Shown piece by piece: positions 50,240-62,729 of a stretch of 64,000 nucleotides of DNA. Under the pieces are notes generated by a model. That model did not search any database. It saw only the letters and a list, made by a program, of their open reading frames with translations, and was not told the origin of the DNA. Each line of letters starts with the position of its first letter. The first letter of the stretch is position 1. A program made the position numbers and the translations under genes. Source of the DNA: Saururus chinensis (lineage: Eukaryota; Streptophyta; Magnoliopsida; Piperales; Saururaceae); the NCBI GenBank assembly GCA_035235625.1, contig CP141143.1:23171092-23235091 (forward strand), in the 5' to 3' direction.

Positions 50240-50910
50240 GAAATTGGACATGATTGTACAGTAGGGATGAAATAGAAGGTCATAAATCTTATTGATGAGG
50301 CAAATGAGCTATTCCATAGATTAAATACAAGCAATGTTCTTTCACAATTAATCTTAAAAAAGTAATTTTCTTTTCAAATTACAGTATGGTCATCTGCATA
50401 CCTATGTTTTTGCTGAGCACTGACGGATATAGATGATGATCTTTCTCTCTTTTCAAATGACAAACCCCATTTCATTTGACAAAGAATGTTCTTCCGTATG
50501 AATACTACTCTCTTCGCCTTCTTAAAAAACCTGATCTTCCATTTCTACACTTGATAAGCTATTCAATTAAGTTATGTTAAATAGCACGATTATTTGTCAA
50601 AACCAAAAAAAGAAGAAGAAAGAATGGCTAGAATATGATGCCCATATGCTTTGTCATTGGGCCTTGGCTAGGCCTGATTAAACGATTCGTTGTCGTTCAA
50701 CAGGCTAGATACTCACTTTTTCTTGTTCTCAGACCTTAGTAGAAACAAATACTCAGATTTATAGACCAAGATCTGTGCTTAGCTCGATCTGTTGAACAAG
50801 GTACTGCACATATTTTGAAGTGTAATCATCTTCAACAAAATATTTTCATGGTGCCTTCATCAGTTATCCATTAAGAATATTGCATGACATCAAACCCACT
50901 AGAAGACAGA
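50240..50910. repeat. Direct repeat R5, copy 1 (CKX 3' flank)
   Basis: It matches 52440-52810 in the same direction. Landmarks are 'agaaggtcataaatc', 'ttggctaggcctgatta', 'ggtgccttcat' and 'attgcatgacatcaa'. No CKX coding sequence is present in either copy. Confidence 0.65.
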
Positions 50911-52440
50911 AGTTTCCCCAACCAAATCACCCGCTAAACATGTTATGATATGAAACAAGGAAGTTAAACGCATTAAATAATCCATATTTTTTTAACTTTG
51001 TTATGAAGTAAGCAAGACTGATTTTTGCTAATAGGAATGAATACGGACCCGGATATTTTAGTTGATTAGAGCTTCTGTTTGATTCATGATTTATTTTTCT
51101 ATTGCTCACTTAAGTACGTCGGCTCTAACCCTGACGTTATATTCGTATGAAGCCCATCGCATAGAATCCGATTGCATAGAATCCGATTCAGCCCACTTGG
51201 CCAATTTTCATATAGTCTTAGAATTGGTCCTCCACCAATAGCTCTTCTTGTCTTCGTCATCCCCCATCGAAAATGCTTCTTAGCCGGTGACCATGTTACA
51301 GAGGGCTCCGAACAAATTACCTAGGGCAACACGATCATTATAGATCTAACATGGTTTATAGATAGTATGTTGCTGTCTACGTATTATATTTGTAGCCCTA
51401 TGTAGTATGACCATGGAACCGTTCAGGCTAATGCTCTACCCCTATTCTTAGAAGATATTTTGTTTATCTAGAAATTGATAACAAATTTGATTCTTTTCAT
51501 TACATATTGTCTGTGTTAAATAACCTATTCTCTTAATTGTGTGTGTGTATATATATAAAGTGAAAAGGCGGTAGAGATTTTTATTATGCTATGCCTATAT
51601 TGTCCTTAAAAAAGCTTTAAATTAATTTAGAATACATTAGATCACTAAAATGTTACAATGATTTCTCTACTAAGTATGATTTTATAGCCACATAAATAAA
51701 TATTATTATTAAAAAAATTCTTAATTAATTTAAAGTTCAAGAGACTTAAAATATTATAATGATTTCACAAATAAGCATAACCTTGCAGCTACACAAATAA
51801 ATATTATTATTAAAGTAAGAAGGGGGCGGAGATTTATGACATAATGTGCATATATTGTCCTTTTAAAGAAATTTTTAATTAATTTAGAATTCAATAAACC
51901 TAAAATATTTCAATGATTTTTCTAATAACTATGATTTTGCAACCACATAAAAAATATTAAAATATAAATTTTATAGTCCTAATTGGTTTAAAACTTAACA
52001 AAGTGAAAAGAGGGGCAAAGATTTTTGTCATAAAAAACTTAAATTACTCATAATCTATACTATTATTGAAATAAAAAAGGAATTGAGATTTTTATCATAA
52101 AAGTCTTGAATTACCCCTAATACACTAAAAACATTATTTATGAACTATTAATTATAGGTTGGGTAAGATAATTAAACTTGAAGCTCGATTTTCATATGGT
52201 AATATAAGACTCTAAATGTGAGTGTAACATGTAAATTATGCAGATACATTTTTACTAGTTTATTAAGGTGATTAACTATTACAATTTGTTTATTTTGTTT
52301 GGAAGGATGGAATGGGTTTTATGTTACAAGCTTACAAGACATTGAGGTCCAAATCTACTATAGTAGAAGAATATTGTTGGGTGCATGGTGACATTTATAG
52401 GTCCTTGGACCCTTTAAAACTCGTGAGGGATATGGGACAA
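50910..52440. other. AT-rich spacer with degenerate tandem units
   Basis: No gene is seen. Between 51565 and 52030 a unit of about 130-250 bp with 'taattaatttagaat', 'aatgatttctc' and 'cacataaataaatattatta' recurs about three times. A 'tctatactattattgaaat' stretch at 52054 resembles a Helitron 5' end, but no 3' hairpin/CTRR end was located. Confidence 0.45.
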
Positions 52441-52810
52441 TAATTTCTTTTGATAAATGAAATGTGAAGATTGTGTAAGGGATCAGCTAGAAGGTCATAA
52501 ATCATTTCATTTTTAATCCACTTTGCTATAATTTGTAAGGGCTCGGCTTGAAGCTATACACTTTGCTATGATTTGTAAGGGCCCTAGGCCTTAGCTTGGC
52601 CTAATAATATGATTATTTGTGGTCAAACAAGCTAGAGATGCTAACCTCACTAGAGACAAATACTAACAAAAATTCACCAAGATATGTACTAGGCTCATTT
52701 TAACAAGGCAATGCACATATTTAGAAGTGTATCTTCACCAAACTTTTTTAGGGTGCCTTCATTGATTTTTCATCAAGAATTGCATGACATCAAGTCAACT
52801 AGAAGATAAA
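52440..52810. repeat. Direct repeat R5, copy 2
   Basis: It is a same-orientation copy of 50240-50910 with internal deletions, about 1.9-2.2 kb downstream. Confidence 0.65.
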
Positions 52811-53307
52811 GAACATCCATATGAAGATGCAAGACAATTGACTTCTATAATGCCCATAATAGGATGCACCTTATATTCCTTAATCATGAAATTAAATCTC
52901 CCTATTGTGGGTATTATAGAGGTCATCTGAATGAAGATGCAAAACATGTGGTACCAATGACACACGACATTAAAGAAGTGTACATTGTGAGATCCAAAAT
53001 TTTTAATTATTTATTATTTATTTTATTGTGTGATAGTTTGGTTTAATTATAAATTTTTTTGTCTTGTTTTGAATTTTTATCAAGTATACCAGTTCTATTG
53101 GGAGTTACCAGAGGTGTGATAGACATTTTTCTCAAAAAGAGAAAACTTCATCCAAAGTAAATCAATCAAGTTCCTTTATTTTTTTACATTCAATCCTATG
53201 TTCTTCTTCTCTTAAATATGATTTCATGTCTTCTCCTCTTCAAAGCTCATTCGTTTACCCATGTTTTGAAATTCTAGATCTTTGCTTCTTACTTCTACTC
53301 TTGTGAT

Positions 53308-53312
53308 TCATA
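53308..53312. repeat. Target site duplication TCATA (left) of solo LTR B
   Basis: TCATA directly precedes TGTAACGCCC. The same five bases follow the element at 60097-60101. Confidence 0.85.
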
Positions 53313-53989
53313 TGTAACGCCCTAGATTTTTCATACATTTTCCTTAAAATTCATGAAAATTTTTTGCAATATAACGTCTGTAAATCGGAGGAAAAATGAC
53401 GAAATTAAAACCTGATAAAACAGTTTATAATTTAAAACACTAAACATCCTTTTTCCATCTAAATATTTTCATCATACAGTCAAACATCGTACGGCCAAAG
53501 CAAATATCATTAGGCGCTACTCGAAAATACACGTACGAATAAATTGCTATGATCATAGACTTTAAATACAAATCTCTCCCAGGCATCCCTGAGTGCAAGT
53601 CCCATAACAGTCCACAGACTAATCTAAATGAAAGTCCAAAATATAAACATCTTAACGTCTTGTCTCACCCAATACAAGCGATCGTGGCACAAAAATACTC
53701 GCAGTGAGTGAAGCATATACCTGAGTCCAAGGGAATCAATCCACCTCGGAAGCGAGCATCCATCTCCATGAGCTCTCCGCACAACTTGCAAAACCTCCCG
53801 TACAACGGGGCTAAAAAGTAGAGTGATGAGTATTTTCATACTCAGTAGAAAAATACCCAGTAGGGGAAACCAAAACAGTGAACTCACTAAGTTCATAAAT
53901 ACATACGTTCATGCAACTCAAGCATGAAGCAGATAGGCATATCAATATCATGCTCATACGCATACAAACATACCAAATGCACCATCGTG

Positions 53990-54120
53990 CCAAAGTCATA
54001 CCAAATGCACCATCGTGCCAAAATCATACCAAATGCACTATCGTGCCAAAATCATACCAAATGCACTATCGTGCCAAAATCATACCAAATGCACTATCGT
54101 GCCAAAATCATGCCATCAAA
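53990..54120. repeat. 27-bp tandem array in solo LTR B
   Basis: About five copies of 'caaatgcaccatcgtgccaa' plus 'aatcatac' occur here. Only about two degenerate copies are present in LTR A near 15310-15360, so the array has expanded in B. Confidence 0.85.
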
Positions 54121-54289
54121 TTAAACTTACACAAACACCCCTATCCAGGGTCATACAAACTTACTCGTACCATCGTACGCTTACTCATACAACACATGCA
54201 TACTTGTACGTCCTTACTCATACAATCATACACGTACTACCTTACTTGTATAGCTTACACAAAATCACACTTACTGTCTTACTCAGAAA

Positions 54290-54440
54290 CATACTCTTAC
54301 AATCATACTCATACTCTTATAGTCGTGCTCATACTCATACGCTTACAGTCGTGCTCATACTCATACACTTACAGTCGTGCTCATACTCATACGCTTACAG
54401 TCGTGCTCATACTCATATGCTTACAGTCGTGCTCATAATT
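54290..54440. repeat. 26-bp tandem array in solo LTR B
   Basis: This is the reverse-complement counterpart of the array at 14885-15215 ('gtcgtgctcatactcatacg'), with fewer copies. Confidence 0.85.
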
Positions 54441-54749
54441 GTACACATATCAACGACCACTGAAGCTCATTACAACTAATAAGTTCTAGCGTCGAAATGG
54501 AAAAGAATGCTACTGGGGCAACACCTTAACCTCCGGGGAGTGACTAGATGCCATGGACTTTTTCGAAGGTAAGACACACCAATGCTCATGGGGCATTGGA
54601 TCAAATAGGTAAGAGTAGATCCATGATACTACTTACTTGAGTGCGCAAACATAAACACCCACACATAAGGGGTCATACAGTTGCCCACCATAATGGGTCT
54701 TATAGTGTCATGCCACTCTTGGGCAGAAAACATACAGTGCCACTCAGGC

Positions 54750-55010
54750 AGAATCATATAACGCTCTCAACAGAGCATCAGACGTCTGGGCTTAATACAG
54801 CACACGAACAAAGTCAGAAACGCATATTGCTCTCAACAGAGCATTAGACGTCTAGGCTTAATACAGCACACAGACAAAGTCAGAAATGTATATCGCTCTC
54901 AACAGAGCATCAGACGTCTGGGCTTCATATAGCACACAGACAAAATCAGAAACATACGTCGCTCTCAGCAAAGCATCAGACGTCCGGTGCTCTATACAAC
55001 ACACAGACAA
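54750..55010. repeat. About 67-bp tandem array in solo LTR B
   Basis: Repeated 'gctctcaacagagcatcaga' and 'cgtctgggcttaatacagca' units form the counterpart of 14219-14480. Confidence 0.8.
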
Positions 55011-55729
55011 CATCCCGCAGGATAAGCACCATGGCAAGACATGAGAAATGCTCGGCCGACTCATTAGCGGCTAGCTCAAACACGGAACTTAATCCGTCGA
55101 ACCCTCAGGTCTCAAACTCACAACACTATCATTAACTGTGCTTATAATTCAAGTTTGAATTAAGTACATTATGCGGTACAATTATGCCAAACATTTCACA
55201 TTCCTCGACTAATCAAACTGAAGCTGAGCCCGATCCAAAACCCAAATTCGTCAGGGCAACAGACTTCACTTAATCCGTCCACATCATGGACAAAACTTAT
55301 TGCACACCAAAATCCTTACGGTCTTACATACTTCGCCATCCACCTTATGGCCAAACCATCTTACACTGACATCCTCAAATGAAGCTCCTTAGAGCCAACC
55401 CAGTTGTCGCCCTCTTACTTATATCTCACTTATTATGCTTACTTTTTACTTCATAATTTGTACGTTATGCTTGTATAATTATGCACACTCTTACTATCTG
55501 ACAAACCTCACCCGTCATACCCATATCTTCTGTCATCCGCCATATGCTTACACATCCATATCCAAATCCATACCAAACACTGATACTTCTTACCCTCCAT
55601 AGCTCATATCTCTGCCCACATACACTTACACATATCCATATCATAGGCAATAGTCATCATACATACGTATGTCTATCATTCATACGTATAACACACACAT
55701 ACTGTCATACATACGTAGCTTACAAACAT

Positions 55730-56090
55730 GCTCACTAGCCATCACTAGTGCATACATACACATTTACGCATACTTCAAACATACACGCTAGTCATCACTA
55801 CCACATAATCTATACATGCTTCAAGCATGCACGCTAGCCATCACTAACACATAATCCATACATGCTTCAAACATGCACACTAGCCATCACTAGCACATGC
55901 ATACATACGTCAAACATACACGCTAGCCATCACTAGTACATGCATACATACGTCAAACATACACGCTAGCCATCACTAGCACATGCATAATCCAAACATA
56001 CTTCAAACATGCACGCTAGCCATTACTAGCACATGCATACACATACGAAGCTTACCAACAAACATGCTAGCCATCACTAGCACATACATA
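55730..56090. repeat. About 53-bp tandem array in solo LTR B
   Basis: Repeated 'cacgctagccatcactagca' plus 'catgcatacatac' units form the counterpart of 13147-13470. Confidence 0.85.
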
Positions 56091-56960
56091 CATCCAACGT
56101 ACTAACATCCAACATGCATGTCATATGCATTTCAACATACAATATAATCATGCTCACATGCACATCATGCAATTGGACTGTTACTTAACATCCAAAGCAT
56201 GGAATCATACAATCCTAACATGCTGCTACTCATTCAAAGCATGCTATAATGAAATTACAAGTTCAAAGCTCCCCTACCTCGTAATCATGACGTTTGATGG
56301 CGAGCACACGATGGTGGCAGCGTCGACGGCGGAGTTGGTAGTCAAAACCGTTGCCTGACTGAGAGAGCTGTTGTCCCAAGGATTTTAAGAAGTGCCGGAA
56401 ACAATCATGGCCAAACAAGGTGTCAGAAATCAATGCGGCAAAACCTGCGATCCACGGAGGCACACTAGGGCGACCGGGAGAAATGTTATGCCAACATAAG
56501 TGGCGGTGCGTATAACGACCCGACCCGAGCCGGGCCCACAAAATCACTAATAGGAATTTTTTCTCTTTCCTTGAGCCAGGGATCATCATCTGAGTGCGAG
56601 AGGTACAACGTTTGTCTACATACTACGGAGCTTTAAGGCTTCTTCGTACGTAGACATAGGTTGTAACGAGCATGTACACACAACGAAGCTTCATAGTTTG
56701 TCGCGTGTAAAACAAAATAAAACATATTATTATAATGATTTGGATCGGGCCAACGTTGCCTTGTCGTTGGTTGCCTACGTACGTATTGGATATTATCCCA
56801 ATACGATCGGATCCGAACGTAATTCTGCCTAATGGCTACTACATACAACAAGCATCACAAAATCATACGTATAAAATACATATCTCTGAATATTTAGTCG
56901 GAGTGTACAAAAACTCGTCATGTATCGGAGTCAAGCGAAAATTAATAAACCAAAAACGTA

Positions 56961-57070
56961 CATCTCGCTCTACCACCGAGCGGGATCAAAACTACACATA
57001 CACGTCTCGCTCTATCACTGAGCCGAGACCGAGAACACAAATTACACGTCTCGCTCTACCCTAGAGCGAG
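56961..57070. repeat. About 43-bp tandem repeat x3
   Basis: 'cgtctcgctctaccaccgag' units start at 56961, 57003 and 57047, within the nested element. Confidence 0.75.
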
Positions 57071-57104
57071 ACCACACACGTCATATAAGTATAGATCATG
57101 GCAT

Positions 57105-57248
57105 CTAGGCACATAGCATAGTATATAGGCACATAGCATGGCATATAGGCACATAGCATGGTATATAGGCACATAGCATGGCATATAGGTACATAGCATA
57201 GTATATAGGCACATAGCATGGCATATAGGCACATAGCATGACATATAT
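57105..57248. repeat. 20-bp tandem array
   Basis: About seven copies of 'ggcacatagcatggcatata' lie within the nested element. They explain the repetitive Met/Cys/Tyr ORFs on the minus strand. Confidence 0.95.
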
Positions 57249-57399
57249 AAATCGTAGCATAACACACATCATAACTTAGCACTTCCTGTACGGAAGATCA
57301 GAAATGCTTACTTCTATCATAACCCATACAGTATCGGTATCTACGGATAGAACCCCGTCTTACTTCGGGTGTCTTTTTCTTGTTTCGGTGTTCGGGCAG

Positions 57400-58070
57400 G
57401 GCCTTGCTTAATCTTGGGGCATTTCCTCCTTATAAGGTTGTCAGCTCAGAAAATAGAACCCACTATCGCGTAGAACACCTTCGATTTAGTCAAGAACGGC
57501 TCTTGAATCGACTAAATCGGAGTTGGGGGTGGCCAGAAACAGAGAAAACAAAGTTGGTTGGTACGGGTAGAACCTCTCCTTGTCTTGGGGCGTTTCCTCT
57601 TCATACAATTGCCAACTCAGAAAATGGAACCCTCCACCACGTAGAACATACTTGATTTAGTCAAGAACGCCTCTTGGACCGACTAAATCGGAGTTGGGAT
57701 GGCCAGAAATAGAGAAAACAAAGTTTGTCGGTATGGGTAGAACCTTTCTTTGTCTTAGGGCGTTTCCTCTTCATACGATTGCTAACTCAGAAAACGGAAC
57801 CCTCCACCACGTAGAACATACTCGATTTAGTCAAGAACGCCTCTTGGACCGACTAAATCGGAGTTGGGATGGCCAGAAACAGAGAAAATGAAGTTCATCG
57901 GTGCATGAAGATAACGGACATGACCTCCTCTTGTCTTGGGACGTTTCCTCATCATACGGTCTCCAACTCGAAGAACAGGCAGCTCCATTGCGTAGAGCAT
58001 ACTCGATTTAGTAGGAAACGGGTCTTGAATGGCCTTAATCGGCCTCAGAACGGTCAGAAACGGGGGTAGA
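57400..58070. repeat. About 172-180 bp tandem array, 4 copies
   Basis: Units contain 'cttggggcgtttcctcttca', 'tcgatttagtcaagaacg' and 'ctaaatcggagttgggatgg', starting near 57412, 57584, 57755 and 57935, within the nested element. Confidence 0.9.
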
Positions 58071-58104
58071 GAAGTTCTGGTGAAGAATGAAGCGAAAATG
58101 GGGG

Positions 58105-58112
58105 TATAAATA
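58105..58112 (+). promoter_or_regulatory. TATA box of the nested LTR-like element
   Basis: TATAAATA lies in 'gggggtataaatagccccc', directly before an extremely GC-rich block (about 58115-58265). Confidence 0.4.
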
Positions 58113-59973
58113 GCCCCCGAGCCGCCGAAACTGCGGCGCCTGCCGAAACGTGCGGCGCGCCACGGCGCCCGCCGTTTCGCGTCACCCGCGCGCAGCGCGA
58201 CGGGCGCGCGTACCGCGCGCGACGACCGCGCATCGCGGCTGCGCTTTACGCGCGCCGCAGTCGCGTGCGCACCACATATTTTAATTTTTCTTTTTTATTT
58301 TTAAATCAAATCTTCAAACGCGCGTATCTCCCTACCCCGGATTCGGATTCGCGCGTTCTTTGTACCGTTGGACTCGTATTGACGAGCCCTTTGATACTAA
58401 CCCACTTAAAGCAGCAAATCATACTATTTCCAAGTGGGTCCCACCTATTATCTACGTTTCCCGAGGTCATTACTTCTGGTCCCAACCTCCGTTTCGCGCG
58501 TTCTTCGAATCGTTACGCTCATTATGCCAAGCTCTACCTGGCCACAAGTATTTCATCTAATGAAAACCCTTAACATTCATCTCAAATTACCGAATTACCC
58601 TTAACCCTCCCGGGTTAAGCGTAACCGAAAAACGGGTCGTTACAGTGCGACCAAAAGTCAATGGTGTACTCACTGAAGATCGGCTGGTGGCTAAGACGTA
58701 CTCAGCCGGCCACAAGACATCGAAATTGGCCGTAGACAGCACCTAACGGCGATGATTTTGGTCAACAAAGGCCCACATAAGGGCTGATGAGCATGGGGCA
58801 ACGCTCGAGGACAGAGAGGTGGAGGAGGGCTATGTGTCAACTCCATTCGGTGGCAAAGCCAACCGATGGTCAGGCAGCGCGAATGCGGCGCCTAAACCCA
58901 AAAGCACACGCGTGGCCACATGCACACGCGACCCAAAAGGATGGGGGAGAGGGCTGAAAGGAGGCGACCTAAGGCCCACAAAAGCCAATAGGGCCAAGGC
59001 CCTAGATGTGGCCAATCAAAGCGGCGACATCGCCGATAGCCACCCACAACCAAAACCCATGGTGTGGGTGGCTGTGCATCTCGCACGGTATAGGGCAAAA
59101 GGCAAGCGGCCCATTCTGAGCGGAAGAATAATCGGGCCAAGTGGGGCTGACCCTCACTGTCACCGAGCTGGGGCAGAGTCCACAATGCCAAAATGGCCCA
59201 TAACTCGCCGATGGCAACGACCCGAGATGCACCCAAAGCGTCTAATCGGGCAGAGCAAGGCAATAGGGGCAAGGCGGGGTCGGAAATGGCAAACCCCTAC
59301 TGACACCGGGTTGAGGTAGGCTGGACGGAGTCCTACCGGTGGCCGGACGACAACTGGAAACCCACCGGCGTCAAAATAATGCCACAGACAGTGGGATGGA
59401 GAATGTGAATAAAAACCCAACCAAAGTGTCAGTAGCTCACCACAGAGTGAAGAGAGCATGGCAGCGGCTCTAGCTAGCGTCTATGGGTTCATAGCGGCCA
59501 ACTAAACATAAGTCTAGTTGAGGGCGGCTGCAAACGACATCAAAATCGTACACCCACAGTTCAAAAATGGGATTGAAGGAGAGAAAAACCCGAAGAAAAG
59601 TTCGGTATCTCGTGGAGGAGCGAAGAGGCCGTGGCGGCGGTCATATCCGGTACCTACGGACTTGTAGCGGTGAGGCAAAGTAGATCCTAACAAGAACCGC
59701 CGAAATCCGATGACGGAGGAGGGAGAACAGAGCGACCTGAATCGAGCTCGGGTTTCGCCAAAATGTTATTGGACGTCTGTCAAAATTTCGGACGTCGAAA
59801 CTTATGAAATCCAGTGGATGGATTTCATATTTAAAATAAACTTTTTAATTTTTACCTTTACATCCCTAACACGCGTTAACCTACCGGTTACGCGTTGTAG
59901 CTCCAAAATTCGCGCCGTAAGCGCGCAGCAAGGCCCACGGCCTGCGACTAAGCCCCACACCCGACTCTACAGG

Positions 59974-59994
59974 TATAAATATGGGGTATAAATA
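59974..59994 (+). promoter_or_regulatory. Tandem TATA boxes of solo LTR B
   Basis: TATAAATA occurs twice (59974-59981 and 59987-59994), about 100-120 bp from the right end. The equivalent site in solo LTR A is degraded. Confidence 0.4.
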
Positions 59995-60101
59995 CATAAA
60001 TATAAATACACCATAGCGTCACATTTTCCCGCCGAAAATGACCAGAAAAATAGCAGGAAAATCACAGAAAATCGTAGAAAAATCAGGGACCTTACATCAT
60101 A

Positions 60102-61990
60102 TTTGGGCACAAGGGGAATGTTATATTTGTCTTCTATTAATGGTTTTGAATCCCTATTTAGTAAAAATATATGGTTTTTTCTTAGGGCTAATGTGACATA
60201 ATTTATTGGGTAGGGTTCCTTGAGCTTGGGAAGTGAATGAATGGTTTACCAACTGATTTGAGGTAAGGGTTTTTTGTTTGATAAGTTTTTTCTTACATTA
60301 ATGTCATGGTTGAGTGTGGATTCATGTTCTTGAAGTATGTGGATGTGTGAGCTTAAATATTCTTAAATATGTGTTTTGATAATGTTTTGACATGAATATA
60401 CATGAGTTATGTTGGATCTATCATGTCTAAGGCATAGATGATGATTACTTGAAGTTGCATTCAATTTTATGAAGTTTTGATAGGGATTCAGATTGTTATG
60501 CTCATAAAAATAGATATGTTTTTGTGTTTTTAGGCATGACCAATCGATTGCCCCATGGGGCCGATCGATTGATTACAATGCAAAATGATTGTCTTCAATT
60601 TCTTTGTGTATGATCAATTTGTTAAGTAGAATTTGACTTTTGTGCTTATGTTTAAGTTGGATTTTGATGGTTTCATCATGTAGCTTACATATCATTAGTA
60701 AAGTATTATCATGTTGAAGTATGAATACTTGCACACATATAACATTATTCATGTACAAACCACGTTCCACTTACTTTAGCTCACTTATGAACATGACCAC
60801 TTATGTTTATACACACTTATGTATACATGGCCTTATTATCTACGTATGGACCATATCTCATCCATGATAGGGCTGTTTATTAATATGACTACTCATGTTT
60901 GCATGTACTTAGCATTGTTCACGTGTGAATTATGTTGCATAGATCATGAAAATAGTTTGCTAAACTATGTTTAACCATGATTAGTAGTTGTATTCCATAG
61001 TTTTTTGGGTTAGTTCGGAGATTTGAATGAATCGATTTTACGTCCAAAAAGGTGGGTTCCTCCCTTGGTTGAGAAGAGCGAAATACTACAATAAGAAAAG
61101 TAAATGAGATTTCTAAAGTGAGCTCTAGGTTGTTTGTCAATGTGCACTAGCTTACCAGGGGCATTTCCAATTTATAAGATTTTTCAATTGCTTTTGGTAT
61201 CTCCAGCTTACAAATACTGGGTAAGCAGGTATTAGGTATCTTTGGGTACCCAGATTTCTTTATCGATGATTTTTAGATTATTATGATGCTTAATTACACA
61301 AGTTTTACATATGGATTATGATCCTTAATTTCACAGGTTTTCTGTATAGATTATGATGTTTATTTACACAGGTTATGTATGGATAATGATATTTGATTAT
61401 GCAAGATGTGTATGAATTATGATACTTGAATGCATAGGTTATGCGCATAGATTATGATGCATAAATGAGATACTTGCACTTTTTATGTGTGAGGGATTTG
61501 GACATGCTATTGTGTTATTAACACCAGTTTTACATAAGGTTTATGTTATGCTTTTTAAGGATTTTATTTTGGTATTAATGTGGGATATATTTTTCCAAAC
61601 CTTTTATTGATCTAAGCTCACCCTATTTGCCTTATTTTGTTTTGAGGTATACCTATCAGATCCTCTGTGTGATTGTGCCATGTAGGTGCTTGGGATGGTT
61701 TATTTTGCGAGCACAAAGGAGATTAGATGTACATTAAGTGAGGATAGTTTATACATGTTGGGATAGACTTTAGTTGGTTTTGATGTAACTTTGTGACATA
61801 ACTATGACACTTAGCCATGTTATGAGAGAGCCTTATTTGGATGACATAAACTTGTTTACTGCCTTTTGAGGCTTAAAACTCCCTCATGCTTGTGAACTTA
61901 TATGCCAGTGTTGAGAATGATTAATAGATTTTATTTTACTTTAATTTATTTTCTGTCAATTGCTTTTATACAAAGTGAGTGTTGTGTACT
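60102..61990. other. Spacer, possibly LTR-like
   Basis: No gene is seen. It contains a degenerate tandem array at about 61265-61460. The stretch could be the other side of an older LTR into which solo LTR B inserted (see findings). Confidence 0.4.
61265..61460. repeat. About 45-bp degenerate tandem array
   Basis: Repeated units of the type 'cacaggttatgtatggataa' plus 'tgatatttgat' occur about four to five times. Confidence 0.65.
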
Positions 61991-62184
61991 TTGATTAGGA
62001 TTGTTAATGAGCCGAGCTAGCTTGTCGAGTAGGCTAGCTCTGTTCGAACTAGGCTCGACTCGAATCAGACTTGACCCGAATTCAAACTCGAATATAATTT
62101 TAAAATTATATATAATAAATAATATATGTATATGCATATTTTATATAAACATAATTGTTAATTTAAATATATATTTATAACATA

Positions 62185-62267
62185 CTCCCTTCGTTCTAGA
62201 TTAATAGCTCCATTTGATTAGTTCATTTGAAAAATCAAATAAACTTATTAATCTAAGACAGATGGAG
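62185..62267. mobile_element. Stowaway-like MITE
   Basis: The ends CTCCCTTCGTTCTAGATTAA and (reverse complement) CTCCATCTGTCTTAGATTAA are inverted repeats, flanked by TA on both sides. Confidence 0.75.
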
Positions 62268-62327
62268 TATATAAAATGACATATAATGACATATGTGTAC
62301 CAATACTATATACATATCTGATATATG

Positions 62328-62535
62328 AGACCCGTTTATATGAGCAAAGGCTTACTCACGACTATGTGATCCCTGATGTTGTGCGCTAGCTCTTAGATTT
62401 TGATCCAACAACACACATAAGTCAGGAGGCAGATTGGTTTATATCTTCTTGTGCCATTGGATCTTGATTTGATGGCTCATGATGCCTTGGCTTATGCTGA
62501 CGTGGGTGAGCCCAAACTCATATAAATTTTTGTCA
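62328..62535. mobile_element. Foldback MITE, same family as 17265-17460
   Basis: 'gtttatatgagcaaaggctt' at the left and 'tgagcccaaactcatataaa' at the right form inverted ends resembling those at 17265-17460. The interior differs. Confidence 0.5.
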
Positions 62536-62628
62536 TGATGTATATCCCCGTTAAATTGTGATGGACACATAATTTTTATGTATGATATATATTTTTTTAA
62601 AAATATTGGGGACACAAACACTAATATA

Positions 62629-62729
62629 CTCCTTTCATCCCAAATTAATAGCTCTATTTAGTTTTTGAAGATGAACTAAAGTTAGTTCAATTGAAAACCC
62701 AAATGGAGTTATAAATATATGACAGAGGA
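62629..62729. mobile_element. Stowaway-like MITE
   Basis: The left end CTCCTTTCATCCCAAATTAA and the right-side 'aaatggagtt...gacagagga' resemble the element at 43671. The right border is uncertain. Confidence 0.45.

Larger units (their letters stand above)
56511..58644 (+). mobile_element. Nested LTR-like element, 2134 bp, inside solo LTR B
   Basis: It is flanked by the perfect 5-bp duplication GTGCG (56506-56510 and 58645-58649). Comparison with LTR A shows uninterrupted sequence at this point, which confirms the insertion. It starts TATAACGACCCG and ends CGGGTCGTTACA, so the first TG has apparently mutated to TA. There is no coding capacity. TATAAATA at 58105-58112 fits an LTR promoter on the + strand, leaving about 0.5 kb of transcribed LTR. 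It is probably a second solo LTR from a different family. Confidence 0.75.
53313..60096 (+). mobile_element. Giant solo LTR B (6784 bp including a nested insertion)
   Basis: It begins TGTAACGCCC and ends GGACCTTACA, with the perfect 5-bp duplication TCATA on both sides. It aligns along its whole length with the reverse complement of 11261-16024. Without the nested element and its duplicated 5 bp it is about 4645 bp. The + orientation is inferred from TATAAATA at 59974-59981 and 59987-59994, near the right end. No internal retrotransposon domain or second LTR is present. ORFs in it (53911-54438, 58819-59319 and others) are repeat or composition artefacts. Confidence 0.8.

Noticed and set aside
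53911..54479. ORFs of 66-175 aa on the + strand in solo LTR B
   Set aside because: They are the counterpart of the arrays in LTR A and encode repetitive peptides only.
57056..57282. Minus-strand ORFs rich in Met/Cys/Tyr
   Set aside because: They are translations of the 20-bp tandem array, not a cysteine-rich peptide gene or a CRISPR-like array.
57105..58070. Regular repeats considered as a CRISPR-like array
   Set aside because: The units are contiguous with no unique spacers, the context is a plant transposon, and CRISPR arrays are not expected here.
58819..59459. ORFs of 76-166 aa on both strands, GC-rich
   Set aside because: They lie inside solo LTR B, overlap on both strands, and their homologous stretch in LTR A does not keep the frame.
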